From Chitinophagaceae bacterium (lineage in GTDB: Bacteria; Bacteroidota; Bacteroidia; Chitinophagales; Chitinophagaceae), in the NCBI GenBank assembly GCA_947381435.1, contig CANCVE010000002.1, positions 1-64,000 on the forward strand: a DNA stretch of 64,000 nucleotides, read 5' to 3'. Shown piece after piece: positions 18,144 to 27,265 of this stretch (positions are counted from its first letter, which is position 1; each line of letters starts with the position of its first letter). Below the pieces are notes generated by a model, which was not told where the DNA came from, did not search any database, and saw only the letters and a program-made list of their open reading frames with translations. The translations under genes and the position numbers were made by a program.

Positions 18144-18797
18144 TTATTCAGGTTTTATTGCATCACTCTTAGACTGATGCAATTTCCATAAATCGGTTCC
18201 TAAAGGAACGCTTTCAGGATTAGTAACCATTTGAAATTTAAGGAAATCATTCTTTTTGAATGCATAAAGAACAGACTTAAAAGAAGGATATTTAGATAAA
18301 TTATCACCTTTTAGTAATAGGTTCATCTTTTGACCTTGATAAGCGTCGTTAATCAATTTTAACCATTCTACTAATTCATTATTAATAGAATCTTTAACAG
18401 GAATACCAGGTAATAAATTACCTTTTCTATCTGCCTCTGGAATAACTAAAAAAGATGGCAACTGACTAAAACTAGTTCCAAAGAAAGTGGACTTTACAAA
18501 TGCCTTAGTGTCCAAATTAAGATTCTTAGTTGAATTAAGAGTATTTACAAGATATTGTTTTTTAGCTTCATCATCAAGTGATAAAAAAACTTTTCCACTC
18601 TTATCAATAGTAATTAAAACAATATCTTTATCAGGAGCTACTTTAGAAGCAACAGAACTAGGTGTAACAACTGTAATTGCTTCGGATGGTTTAAACTTAG
18701 TTGTTAAAATAAAGAAACTAAGCAAAAGAAAAGCAACATCACACATTGCAGTCATATCAATTGACGTACTCTTTCGAGGTAACTTTGGACGAGACAT
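18144..18797 (-). CDS. Biopolymer transport protein ExbD/TolR family (first copy)
   Basis: A 217-residue ExbD-type protein. Near the N-terminus it has STSIDMTAMCDVAFLLLSFFILTTKFK, the single transmembrane helix with the conserved aspartate (MCDVAFLL). The periplasmic domain is longer than in the second copy. Partner of ExbB at 18820. The two ExbD proteins are different enough to be functional variants rather than a recent duplication. Confidence 0.93.
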   Translation of the reverse strand: MSRPKLPRKSTSIDMTAMCDVAFLLLSFFILTTKFKPSEAITVVTPSSVASKVAPDKDIVLITIDKSGKVFLSLDDEAKKQYLVNTLNSTKNLNLDTKAFVKSTFFGTSFSQLPSFLVIPEADRKGNLLPGIPVKDSINNELVEWLKLINDAYQGQKMNLLLKGDNLSKYPSFKSVLYAFKKNDFLKFQMVTNPESVPLGTDLWKLHQSKSDAIKPE

Positions 18798-18819
18798 GTG
18801 GAAAATTCTAAGTTAAATA

Positions 18820-19680
18820 CTATTTGTACATTGAGGCAAAACTTTGAGTCAAAGTAAAACCAGACTCATCGATACCATAAGTAATTGAATCAATTTTAGT
18901 AGTAAAAATATTGTACATAATAATAGAAATAGCAGAAGTACCAATACCTAAAGCGGTATTATAAAGAGCTTCAGAAATACCTTGAGATAATTTCTGGGCA
19001 GCTTCTCCTCCTCCACTGTCACCAAGTGCAGCAAAAGAACGAATCATACCCAATACAGTACCTAAAAGACCTAACAAAGTTGCAACGGAAGCAATTGTTG
19101 ATAGAAATACAAGATTTTTTTCAAGCATAGGTAATTCAAGAGTTGTAGCTTCTTCAACTTCCTTTTGAATGTTTAAAATCTTTTGCTCTGTAGTTAAATC
19201 AGAATTAGTAATCATTTCTTTATACTTATGCAAACCACCCTTCATAACATTTCCAACAGCACCTTTTTGTTTGTCACATTCAGCAATAGCCTTATCAACA
19301 TCCTTATTAGCAAGATGAAATTGAACTTTACGAATAAATTCAGAAATATTACCAGTTCCTGATGCCTTTGTAACAGTCAAAAGTCTTTCAATAACAAACG
19401 TTAATACAGTTAAGAAACAACCAATCAAAATTGGAACGATAATTCCACCCAAATACATTCTAGGTAAATCTCCAATAGGACCTTCATGCTTAGGCATAAA
19501 ACCGCCATTTAAATCAGGTTTAGAAAAATTTGAGGCATTACCAATCACAAATCTCCAAATTATATATCCTAATAAAATACAAGCGATAGGAGCGATTGTA
19601 GCAATCACATTTGAACTTTTCTTTTGTTGAACATTTGTAGATTGACTTAGATTTTTAGAGTCAATTTTAACTTCTGGCAT
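18820..19680 (-). CDS. MotA/TolQ/ExbB proton channel family protein
   Basis: A 286-residue inner-membrane protein with an N-terminal TM helix (about 25-45), a second at about 76-96 (IVPILIGCFLTVLTFVIERLL) and two more in the C-terminal half, where LSTIASVATLLGLLGTVLGMIRSF and ISEALYNTALGIGTSAISIIMYN carry the conserved ExbB/TolQ/MotA signature. It forms the proton channel with the two ExbD proteins encoded downstream. Its position straight after gldN suggests the operon supplies both the T9SS motor and TonB energisation; whether they share subunits is not known. Confidence 0.93.
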   Translation of the reverse strand: MPEVKIDSKNLSQSTNVQQKKSSNVIATIAPIACILLGYIIWRFVIGNASNFSKPDLNGGFMPKHEGPIGDLPRMYLGGIIVPILIGCFLTVLTFVIERLLTVTKASGTGNISEFIRKVQFHLANKDVDKAIAECDKQKGAVGNVMKGGLHKYKEMITNSDLTTEQKILNIQKEVEEATTLELPMLEKNLVFLSTIASVATLLGLLGTVLGMIRSFAALGDSGGGEAAQKLSQGISEALYNTALGIGTSAISIIMYNIFTTKIDSITYGIDESGFTLTQSFASMYK

Positions 19681-19722
19681 AAAAACAAATTTAAAATTTA
19701 TATTATTAATTACAACGCAAAC

Positions 19723-20763
19723 TTAATAAGACCAAAGATTTTGTTCATAATTGAAAATCTTTTCTTTAACACCCTCTCCTTCTAAAAGGACAAAAAGAGA
19801 ATTTTTTCCATATTTATCTTTAAGGGATTGATCAAAAGGATTGTCTAATGTAGTTTTTGTAATATAACTACTAAACATACGACTTTCGAATAAATCTTCC
19901 CAACTCATTCTAGCACCAAAGTTTTTTGGATTATAAACTTCATATTTGGCTAGAGTTTGTCTTAAATCAGGATAATAAATCCAAAATAATTTGCGCATTG
20001 TTCCAAGTGAAGTACCATCAGATAGTGTTAAGGGCATTTCAGGAGCAATTCCTAAAATACGAGTATAAAGTCTTGAAGATTCTTTATCGAAAACTACTTC
20101 TTCTTTAATTAAATATTTGTAAACAGAATCTAAACTAGGTTCTTTAGTCATAACATTATACTTAATAACATTTCCATCTAAATCGGTTACAGGAATAGTA
20201 TCAGGTTTACCAGTAGAAAGTGCACCCAAAGCTTGTTGAGTAGTTAAAGCTATTGTGAATCTATCATCAAGAGGATCAAAAGCTGTAACACCTCCTTTGA
20301 TTGCATTAATAAGTATCGAAATAAAACGTTGACTACCATTATCCTCAATTAGAGAATATCTAAAAGGCAAATTAATTTTCTCTCTTGTATCAATTTCTCT
20401 CCAAATTCTTTGTTTGTAAACTGCATCATCCTCACGTATATTTTTATATTGTAGAGGGTTCCTATCTTTAACAAGGTTTCTCTCTATAATATTATCATTA
20501 CGTAATGAGACTTTTGCAGTATCATTTATACCTGAACCATTTCCACTTGAAGTAGAACTTGTAACATATGGTATAGAAGATGCAGGTTTCTTTTCAGGTT
20601 GCGTAGATACTTGTGGGTTAGCAGAAACGGTACCTGTGGTAGAATTCGAAGTCTTCGGACGACTAGTAGATTTCTTTGGGGCAGGTCGCTTTTTCTGTGC
20701 AATAGAATCTAGTGTCTGTACCAAAAAAGCAATAAATAGAATTGAAAAAATAATCTTCTTCAT
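19723..20763 (-). CDS. gldN: T9SS ring/gliding protein GldN (PorN)
   Basis: A 346-residue periplasmic protein with a signal peptide (MKKIIFSILFIAFLVQTLDSIAQ) followed by a Lys/Pro/Ser-rich linker (about 24-75). The folded domain contains family-typical KQRIWREIDTREKINLPFRY, IINAIKGG-like ILINAIKGGVTAFDPLDDRF, YTRILGIAP and FWIYYPDLRQTLAKYEVYNPKN. GldN binds the lipoprotein GldK to form the ring under the outer membrane to which the GldLM motor connects. The gene starts 3 bp after the gldM stop, so the two are almost certainly co-translated. Confidence 0.95.
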   Translation of the reverse strand: MKKIIFSILFIAFLVQTLDSIAQKKRPAPKKSTSRPKTSNSTTGTVSANPQVSTQPEKKPASSIPYVTSSTSSGNGSGINDTAKVSLRNDNIIERNLVKDRNPLQYKNIREDDAVYKQRIWREIDTREKINLPFRYSLIEDNGSQRFISILINAIKGGVTAFDPLDDRFTIALTTQQALGALSTGKPDTIPVTDLDGNVIKYNVMTKEPSLDSVYKYLIKEEVVFDKESSRLYTRILGIAPEMPLTLSDGTSLGTMRKLFWIYYPDLRQTLAKYEVYNPKNFGARMSWEDLFESRMFSSYITKTTLDNPFDQSLKDKYGKNSLFVLLEGEGVKEKIFNYEQNLWSY

Positions 20764-20766
20764 ATA

Positions 20767-22314
20767 TTAATTTGTTAAGTTAAAGCCAATCAAAGGAAGG
20801 CTTCTTGTTCTTCCATCAGGACCAACGGCTTTTATATCGTCAAAAGTAACAGTTGTACCATTGATGCAACGATCAATAATTCTTCTAGAATCTGGAGTAA
20901 AAGCAGCCCCATTGTTTTGAGCAATTCCTGGGTTTTCAGTAAACCCTTTACCAGTAGCATATAATGTATAACTTACTACATTATACTTTACACCTTCAAA
21001 AATAAAGTTTTCAAGATCAGCTCTTAACCCTTGTTGAGATTTAAACATATTTGCTGAAATTTTACCGCCCTTACTATTACCAACTTTAGCAACTGGATCT
21101 GGAATAGGTTTAACCCGGAAATGGAAAGGAGTAGATTTTCCATCAACAGTAACAGTAACATTAGCTTCCGTACCACTAGTAACAGTAACATCATATTTAC
21201 CAGGGTTGGTTTTGCTGAGAGACCCATTATCTATAGAAACTTGAGTAGCTTCATCACCTTTTGTACCACCAGAAACACTAATTGGATTTGGTAACCCAAT
21301 GTAGAAAATTTTAGTAGCATCAGCGCTAACACTAGCACCAGTAGGGGAACCAACTGTATATTTTATTTCTTTTTCCAATGACCCAACTTCCCCATTAGGT
21401 TTTTTGAAACTAATGTGAACTTTTTTAGAATATGACCCAGGCCCACCAACGGTAGTCTTATAAAGAGCAGTCCCATCAGGAGTAAGTGGTACTGTAGCAC
21501 CATCTACAGATACAGAGGGTTGAGCTGCACTACTAAAAGCACCTACACCACCAGTGATAGTCAATTCCTGTCCAGGCATTAGATATTCTGAACTTTGACT
21601 TGCAATAGCTTGAAATTTGTCATACACAATTTTTACAGCACCAATTTGTTTGTGGCAATAGTCAACAACTTGTGCTTCACAGTTCTTTACGTCATTTTGA
21701 AATTTACTCAAAATAGTTATAGAAGCAATAATTGGAGTCATGTGAAAATAAGAGAATGCCCAATCTTTTTTTCCAAGTTCACTTTTAGTCTCAGGAATTG
21801 ATAAATCTAAAGGCAAAGAAGCTTCTAATTCAGCAGCCATTTTAGGGTCAATAGCTAAAAGTTGTTCTTTAAAATCTTTTAACTTATTAAATAGTTCTTC
21901 TCCATTTTTCTTACCTTCTCCCTCAACAAAAAGTTTAGTAGAGGCATCTAAATTGTCTAATGAGAATTGTTCTTTTCCATCCTTATCTATAATCAACTTA
22001 CCTGCTTTTTTTAATTTTAGTTTGTAGTCTTCAAGATAAGAAGTAACTTGATCTGCTAACTCTTGAGCTTTGTGTGCTTTGGGAGCCCAAATTGCAGCTG
22101 AATCTTTGGTCTCAGCTTTAGTTAACAAATCTTTGAATGAATCAAATAAGGTTTTATTTTTTCCATCAATAGCACCATTCGAATTCTCCAAACTCTTATT
22201 TACAGTTTTAAAAGCATTCAATATTTCCGATGATACATTCAGTGCTAACAACGCGGTCAACACCAAGTACATCACATTTATCATTTTCTGCCGCGGCTCT
22301 TTGGGTAATGACAT
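20767..22314 (-). CDS. gldM: T9SS motor protein GldM (PorM)
   Basis: A 515-residue inner-membrane protein with one N-terminal TM helix (KEPRQKMINVMYLVLTALLALNVSSEILNAF) and a long periplasmic arm of four domains, D1 (about 30-225) largely helical and D2-D4 beta-rich. This helix carries the glutamate (SSEIL) that in GldM couples proton flow to rotation. The arm reaches to the GldK/GldN ring. Normal length for the family. Translation is probably coupled with gldN. Confidence 0.96.
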   Translation of the reverse strand: MSLPKEPRQKMINVMYLVLTALLALNVSSEILNAFKTVNKSLENSNGAIDGKNKTLFDSFKDLLTKAETKDSAAIWAPKAHKAQELADQVTSYLEDYKLKLKKAGKLIIDKDGKEQFSLDNLDASTKLFVEGEGKKNGEELFNKLKDFKEQLLAIDPKMAAELEASLPLDLSIPETKSELGKKDWAFSYFHMTPIIASITILSKFQNDVKNCEAQVVDYCHKQIGAVKIVYDKFQAIASQSSEYLMPGQELTITGGVGAFSSAAQPSVSVDGATVPLTPDGTALYKTTVGGPGSYSKKVHISFKKPNGEVGSLEKEIKYTVGSPTGASVSADATKIFYIGLPNPISVSGGTKGDEATQVSIDNGSLSKTNPGKYDVTVTSGTEANVTVTVDGKSTPFHFRVKPIPDPVAKVGNSKGGKISANMFKSQQGLRADLENFIFEGVKYNVVSYTLYATGKGFTENPGIAQNNGAAFTPDSRRIIDRCINGTTVTFDDIKAVGPDGRTRSLPLIGFNLTN

Positions 22315-22367
22315 AATTATTTAATTGTGTTTAGTATATAAATTAATCAATTCGATGCAATGTGAAA

Positions 22368-23120
22368 TTAAGCACGACCCTGCATTGCAGTTAGCATATT
22401 GCCGTAAACTTGATTTAATTTGCTTAAATTATTAGCCAAAGCAGAAATTTGTTCTTTTGCTTTTACAGCATCAGCAGCAGTACCCTGCATAGTAGCAGCT
22501 ACTTGTTCCAATTTACCATAGAAAGAATTAATTGACTTCAAGTGATTATTACTTTCTTGCAATTCCAATTCATATATAGTATTGATTGAGGCAAGATTTT
22601 TAGTTAATGTTTGTACTTGAGTGTGGAATTGTTTAGTAGACTCAGCAGCTCCGCTCAATGAAGAGAAGGAAGCACTTGCTTGATTTACAACACCAGTAAT
22701 AGCAGATAGAGAATCACCAGCAGCCTTTGTTTTTGCGCTGAAATCGGCAGTTGATTTAACAACATCACCAATTTCACCCATGTTAGAGACTGTACCACCT
22801 AATTTCTTAAAACTATCACCTAACTTAGCTAAGTTAGTTGGAGTTATGTCAGCTTCTTGTAACATTTTCTCCATAGTTTTAAGTGCAGTATTTCCTTTGA
22901 CTTGCTCAATTGGAGCTGCAGCATGTTCTGCATCAGGAGGAGGAAGAATTGCGTAAACTAAGAATATGAGAGCTTCTGTACCCAATCCTATAGGTAAAGT
23001 AATATCAGCTAAAGCATAGTGTTGAATTTTAAATAATGCTCCGACAATAACGATTGCTGCACCCACGCATACGAAAATGTTTAATAATCTGTTCCCTAAA
23101 GGAGAAAGTCCTGCTGCCAT
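22368..23120 (-). CDS. gldL: T9SS motor protein GldL (PorL)
   Basis: A 250-residue inner-membrane protein with two N-terminal TM helices (NRLLNIFVCVGAAIVIVGALFKIQHY and TLPIGLGTEALIFLVYAILPP) and a mostly helical cytoplasmic domain (about 80-250). The second helix has the conserved glutamate (GTEALIF) that takes part in proton movement through the GldLM motor. Located between gldK and gldM in the usual order. Confidence 0.96.
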   Translation of the reverse strand: MAAGLSPLGNRLLNIFVCVGAAIVIVGALFKIQHYALADITLPIGLGTEALIFLVYAILPPPDAEHAAAPIEQVKGNTALKTMEKMLQEADITPTNLAKLGDSFKKLGGTVSNMGEIGDVVKSTADFSAKTKAAGDSLSAITGVVNQASASFSSLSGAAESTKQFHTQVQTLTKNLASINTIYELELQESNNHLKSINSFYGKLEQVAATMQGTAADAVKAKEQISALANNLSKLNQVYGNMLTAMQGRA

Positions 23121-23194
23121 TTTTTTTAATTTTTGAATTAATGATTATTGTTGTTGTTGTTAAAAGAGATACTAATTTAATTAATTTATTTTGA

Positions 23195-24466
23195 TTATCT
23201 TCTAGGTACTAGGTCGATCACACATCTGAAACCGATATATGATTTAGATGTATCTTGATACTCATAGTTTCTAGTACTTGTTTGAAGATAATAACCTACA
23301 TCTTTCCAACTTCCCCCTCTTACTACTTTTCTTTTCATTCGTGGAGGATCAGATTCGCTGGCTTCATAACGTAAATCTGGGCTTAGATCGTGTATAAAGT
23401 TATATGCCCCTTCGTTGAAATAAGAGTTTGTCCATTCAGAAACATTTCCTGCCATGTTATAAAGGCCATAACCGTTAGGCCAATAAGCGTCAACACGTAC
23501 AGTGTAAAGTCCACCATCTTCAGCGTAGTTACCTCTACCTGGTTTGAAGTTAGCCAAAAGGCAACCTTTCTTATTTCTAAGGTAATAGTTACCCCACGGA
23601 TACATTGAATTTGATCTGCCACCTCTTGCAGCATATTCCCATTCAGCTTCACTTGGTAATCTAAAATCACTTTCGGTTGCCATTTTCTTAGATTCAAGAA
23701 ATAAATTCAACTTCTTGGTTCTCCAATTACAAAATGCTACAGCTTGTTTCCAATTTACCCCAACAACTGGATAATTGCCAAAAGAAGGGTGAGCAAAATA
23801 TCTCTGCATCATAGGTTCATTGTAAGAATAAGAAAAGTCTCTTATCCAAACTGTTGTATCAGGGTATGCACCAACTTTTCTTGTTTCAAAGTATTTTAAA
23901 GGATTCTTTTTAAAGTCCTCTTTATTTTCTCTTTTAGTTACCTCATCTTTTTTAATGATAGGATAAGAATAGACCAATTTTTCAGGATTGAAGAAAGGCT
24001 TTGTTCCTTGAGCATCAACTTTAATGAAGTAACCCGAACCAGCTAGTTGATCTTTAATCTTAGGATCCTCGTACTTTACTTTACTCAATTGTTTCCAATG
24101 GACAGAAGTATCGTAATAGGGAGCTCCTAACATAACAGCTACTGTTGAATCTCTTACCCAATTCACAAACTCACGATATTTGTTGTTTGTTAATTCGGTA
24201 GCGTCCATCCAAAAACCTGGTATAGATACTTCTCTATTCCTTGAGGTAAATGTGAAATTGATATCCTCATCACTTGGTCCCATGTGAAATGTTCCTGGTG
24301 GAACATACACCATACCCAAAGGCATCGACATACTTGGCTTAGCATTTGGTGAAATGCCATGAACCTGTCCGTCATTTATTATACCACCTTGTGATTTGTT
24401 TTTACAACTAACCAACCCTATAGAGAGAGCAGCTACTAGTATTAGAAATAACGAATTTTTTATCAT
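23195..24466 (-). CDS. gldK: T9SS/gliding lipoprotein GldK (PorK)
   Basis: A 423-residue outer-membrane lipoprotein. ATG 24466 gives MIKNSLFLILVAALSIGLVSC, a lipoprotein signal with lipobox LVSC. The rest is an FGE-sulfatase-like (formylglycine-generating enzyme-type) fold: MVYVPPGTFHMGPSDEDINF, PGFWMDATELTNNKYREFVNW, PVVGVNWKQAVAFCNWRTKKL, RLPSEAEWEYAARGG, NMAGNVSEWTNSYF and VVRGGSWKDVGYYLQTSTRNY. GldK uses this fold structurally, as part of the ring with GldN, rather than as an oxidase. It is the first gene of the operon; a good promoter lies 20-50 bp upstream. Confidence 0.96.
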   Translation of the reverse strand: MIKNSLFLILVAALSIGLVSCKNKSQGGIINDGQVHGISPNAKPSMSMPLGMVYVPPGTFHMGPSDEDINFTFTSRNREVSIPGFWMDATELTNNKYREFVNWVRDSTVAVMLGAPYYDTSVHWKQLSKVKYEDPKIKDQLAGSGYFIKVDAQGTKPFFNPEKLVYSYPIIKKDEVTKRENKEDFKKNPLKYFETRKVGAYPDTTVWIRDFSYSYNEPMMQRYFAHPSFGNYPVVGVNWKQAVAFCNWRTKKLNLFLESKKMATESDFRLPSEAEWEYAARGGRSNSMYPWGNYYLRNKKGCLLANFKPGRGNYAEDGGLYTVRVDAYWPNGYGLYNMAGNVSEWTNSYFNEGAYNFIHDLSPDLRYEASESDPPRMKRKVVRGGSWKDVGYYLQTSTRNYEYQDTSKSYIGFRCVIDLVPRR

Positions 24467-24486
24467 AAAAAACAATTACTGTGTGG

Positions 24487-24515
24487 CAAATATATATTTA
24501 AGTTCGAAATACCAA
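24487..24515 (-). promoter_or_regulatory. Bacteroidota-type promoter of the gldKLMN operon
   Basis: On the minus strand TTG (24513-24515) is followed 18 bp later by TATATTTG (24487-24494), an exact match to the TAnnTTTG -7 consensus of Bacteroidota sigma-A promoters with nearly ideal spacing. Transcription would begin near 24480, giving a short leader before the gldK ATG at 24466. Confidence 0.65.
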
Positions 24516-24614
24516 ACAAATAAGAAAAATAATTTAAATTGACCATAAATGCAGCTAGTTTGCAATTTGACTTTACATTCTAACTTAATTAGATATGAAA
24601 TGGTTAGACTTCAC

Positions 24615-26663
24615 TCACAACCTTTCTGCAAATTCATCAATTGAAGATACTGGGCTTAAGCAAGAATAATGCTCGCACAAATAAAACCAAGTTTTTCTAT
24701 CGACTAATTTGGCTGCAAGTAAAGGATATTTTTCCATTGTTACGTTTGTTGATTGCAAAATTTTATTTGGAATATACTTTTTTAACATTTGAGTTAAATC
24801 TTTTGATAATTCTTGGCCAACTATAACGATTTCTTTTAACCCATTTGTAACTAATTGAACACTAAGACTCCAATTGCAGAAAGAATTAGAATGTTTCAGA
24901 ATAACTGGCCCAAGTGAATCTATCATGTTCAAAGAGTTTTGTTTCCATTCTGGATTGTCGAAAATTAAAGACAAGTAAACTAAATTGAATACCATTACAG
25001 CGTTTCCGGAAGGCACAGCACCATCATATACTTCCTTTTTTCTAACTATAACGTTTTTCTGGTGTTTATGTGTGTAATAAAAAAATGGGTTATCCTCCTC
25101 TCTAAAATTTACAATAACAAAATCAGTTAATTCTTTTGCCTTTTCTAGATAGTTTTGGTTACTTGTAATCTCTTGCAAGTGTATATAAGACTGAATCAAG
25201 TAGGCATAATCATCGAAGAAGGCATCCACTTTTGCAACTCCAGCTTTGTAGGTATGGTAATAACCACCATTGTTATCTCTAAATCTATTCTCAATAAAAT
25301 TAATTACCTTCTCGGCCGTTGTTTTATAAGACTCCTCCCCTGTTGCTGCATACGCTTTACTATAAGCAGTAACCATTAAGGCATTCCAACCAAGCAAAAT
25401 TTTATCATCTAAACTAGGTCTAATTCTTTTATCCCTTGCATCCATCAATTGCTTGTTTGCCTTGTTGATCAGTTTTTCAAACTCATTTTGATCAAGATTA
25501 TTTCTTTTACAAAACTCTTCCAATGGTACTTTAACATTCAAAATGTTTCCTTCTTCCCAGTTTCCATGATTGCTTACATCATAATAGGCACAGTATAAAC
25601 TACTATCATCCCCCAAAATATCTTCTATCTCTCTCTTATCCCAAACATAAAATTTACCTTCTACCCCTTCGCTATCTGCATCGAGTGCACTGTAGAAGCC
25701 GCCTTCTTTGTCAGTCAATTCTCTGTCTATGAACCCCAAAGTTTGGCGTATTGTTCTCTCATAAAGTGGATTTCCAGTAAGCTGATATGCTTCGGCAATC
25801 ACTCCAATCAGTAGTGCATTATCATATAACATCTTCTCAAAATGGGGTACAAGCCACTCGCTATCTGTGCTATATCGAGCAAATCCTCCACCCAATTGGT
25901 CATAAATTCCTCCATAAATCATTTTTTCTAAACTTAATAAAGCATGTTTCAACGCCTTTTCGTCCTTTGCAAAATGATAATGTCTTAGTAAATATTGAAT
26001 AGAAAATGTTTGTGGAAACTTCGGTGCATTGCCAAATCCACCATCTTTTGTATCGGCTTGCTTTAATAAATTATCTGCAATCAACTGCAAATTTTCTTGC
26101 GTAAAAAGTTCCTTCTCCTTATTTCCAACGGTTTTTGATGCACCAAAAGAATTTGAATCAATCAAATGAACCGTCAAATTTTCGGCTTGCGCCTCTACTT
26201 CATGCCTTTTTTCGGTATACAAATGATGCACATTTTGCAATACTTCTTTCCAGCTTGCCCTATTGTAAGCCCTTATTGGCGGAAAATAAGTGCCCCCATA
26301 AAATGGTTTAGCCTCAGGCGTTAAAAACACATTCAGCGGCCATCCACCATTGCCAGCAATGGCCTGAACCGCATCCATATATATATGGTCTAAATCTGGG
26401 CGTTCTTCCCGATCAATTTTTATATTGATATAGTGTTGGTTCATTACTTCGGCAGTACTTTCATCTTCAAAACTTTCCCGCTCCATCACATGACACCAAT
26501 GGCAGGCCGAATACCCAATACTTACCAAAATTGGCTTGTCCTCCTGCTTTGCTTTCTGCAAAGCTTCTTCTCCCCAAGCATACCAGTTTACCGGATTGTG
26601 TGCATGTTGCAACAGGTAAGGGCTTGTTTCATTGATTAACTGATTAGTGAATTTATGTTCCAT
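24615..26663 (-). CDS. DUF255 thioredoxin-domain protein (YyaL/SPATA20 family)
   Basis: A 682-residue protein with an N-terminal thioredoxin-like domain (about 1-165: [37 protein letters not shown] with C54-x-x-C57, [25 protein letters not shown]) followed by an alpha/alpha-barrel (six-hairpin-like) region with [25 protein letters not shown] and [13 protein letters not shown]. The family occurs from bacteria to mammals; its true reaction is unsettled, though a redox or sugar-handling role has been suggested. No signal peptide, so cytoplasmic. Alone in its transcription unit, in the same direction as gldK. Confidence 0.92.
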   Translation of the reverse strand: MEHKFTNQLINETSPYLLQHAHNPVNWYAWGEEALQKAKQEDKPILVSIGYSACHWCHVMERESFEDESTAEVMNQHYINIKIDREERPDLDHIYMDAVQAIAGNGGWPLNVFLTPEAKPFYGGTYFPPIRAYNRASWKEVLQNVHHLYTEKRHEVEAQAENLTVHLIDSNSFGASKTVGNKEKELFTQENLQLIADNLLKQADTKDGGFGNAPKFPQTFSIQYLLRHYHFAKDEKALKHALLSLEKMIYGGIYDQLGGGFARYSTDSEWLVPHFEKMLYDNALLIGVIAEAYQLTGNPLYERTIRQTLGFIDRELTDKEGGFYSALDADSEGVEGKFYVWDKREIEDILGDDSSLYCAYYDVSNHGNWEEGNILNVKVPLEEFCKRNNLDQNEFEKLINKANKQLMDARDKRIRPSLDDKILLGWNALMVTAYSKAYAATGEESYKTTAEKVINFIENRFRDNNGGYYHTYKAGVAKVDAFFDDYAYLIQSYIHLQEITSNQNYLEKAKELTDFVIVNFREEDNPFFYYTHKHQKNVIVRKKEVYDGAVPSGNAVMVFNLVYLSLIFDNPEWKQNSLNMIDSLGPVILKHSNSFCNWSLSVQLVTNGLKEIVIVGQELSKDLTQMLKKYIPNKILQSTNVTMEKYPLLAAKLVDRKTWFYLCEHYSCLSPVSSIDEFAERL

Positions 26664-26792
26664 AATTATTATTGATGTGAAAATAAGGGTTATAACAATC
26701 TATAGAGCTTATTAGGTGTTTTCAATGATAAAATGTTTCTGTTTGAGGATAATGGGCTATTACTTTTATAGCGATTTAATCCTTCAATATTT

Positions 26793-26922
26793 ACGATTCG
26801 ATGTTAGGAGAGTCACGGTTCGATCCTACAAATTGTAGGTTCTATGTTACATGAGTTACGGTTCGATGTTACATGAGTTATGGTTCAATCCTACTCAGGT
26901 AACGGATTAATCCATTAAAATA
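26793..26922. repeat. 22-bp tandem array (six units)
   Basis: Units of the type ACGGTTCGATGTTACATGAGTT start at 26793, 26815, 26836, 26858, 26880 and 26902, a period of 21-22 bp. It lies between the divergent DUF255 and SPFH genes. Some units contain GGTTCGATCC, which looks like a tRNA T-loop, but no tRNA can be folded. Confidence 0.75.
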
Positions 26923-26961
26923 GAGAGTCTAACATTAAACTAAGCCTCTCATCACAATCTT

Positions 26962-27217
26962 TTTACAGGGCAAACGCATTTAATTTTTTTTATACCACAT
27001 AGCCACAGTAGGCACATAGCTTTTATTATTTCAGGCAGATAAAACGCTTCGCTTTAAGTAAAAAATTAGGGTTACTGTTTCCAAGTTATATAACTTGGAA
27101 ACAGTAACCCTAATTTTTTACTTAAAGCGAAGCGTTTCCTTACTGAACACTATGTGGCTATGTGACTATGTGGTATATTTTATCCAATTAATTTTAGTGC
27201 GTTTGCCCTGAATCTTT
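26962..27217. repeat. Composite inverted repeat with a 96-bp perfect palindrome at its centre
   Basis: The core 27042-27137 is a perfect palindrome: two 48-bp arms (left arm starts AAACGCTTCGCTTTAAG, centre AAGTTAT/ATAACTT) without a loop. Outside it, ACCACATAGCCAC (26996) matches the complement of GTGACTATGTGGTAT (27160-27175), and CAGGGCAAACGCA (26966-26978) matches the complement of GTGCGTTTGCCCTG (27197-27210). The whole ~255-bp block is therefore nested inverted repeats, like a MITE or a cruciform-forming element. No ORF is present. Confidence 0.85.
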
Positions 27218-27238
27218 TTACCCCATAACAATTAACTA

Positions 27239-27246
27239 TAACTTTG
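27239..27246 (+). promoter_or_regulatory. Candidate -7 box (TAACTTTG) of the SPFH gene
   Basis: TAACTTTG matches TAnnTTTG exactly and is 20 bp upstream of the ATG at 27266. A well-spaced -33 TTG is not seen, so the assignment is moderate. Confidence 0.4.
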
Positions 27247-27265
27247 ACCACTAAATCTATCAATT

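Noticed and set aside
26793-26922. tRNA-like T-loop sequences (GGTTCGATCC)
   Set aside because: No acceptor or anticodon stem can be formed around them; they are units of a tandem repeat.
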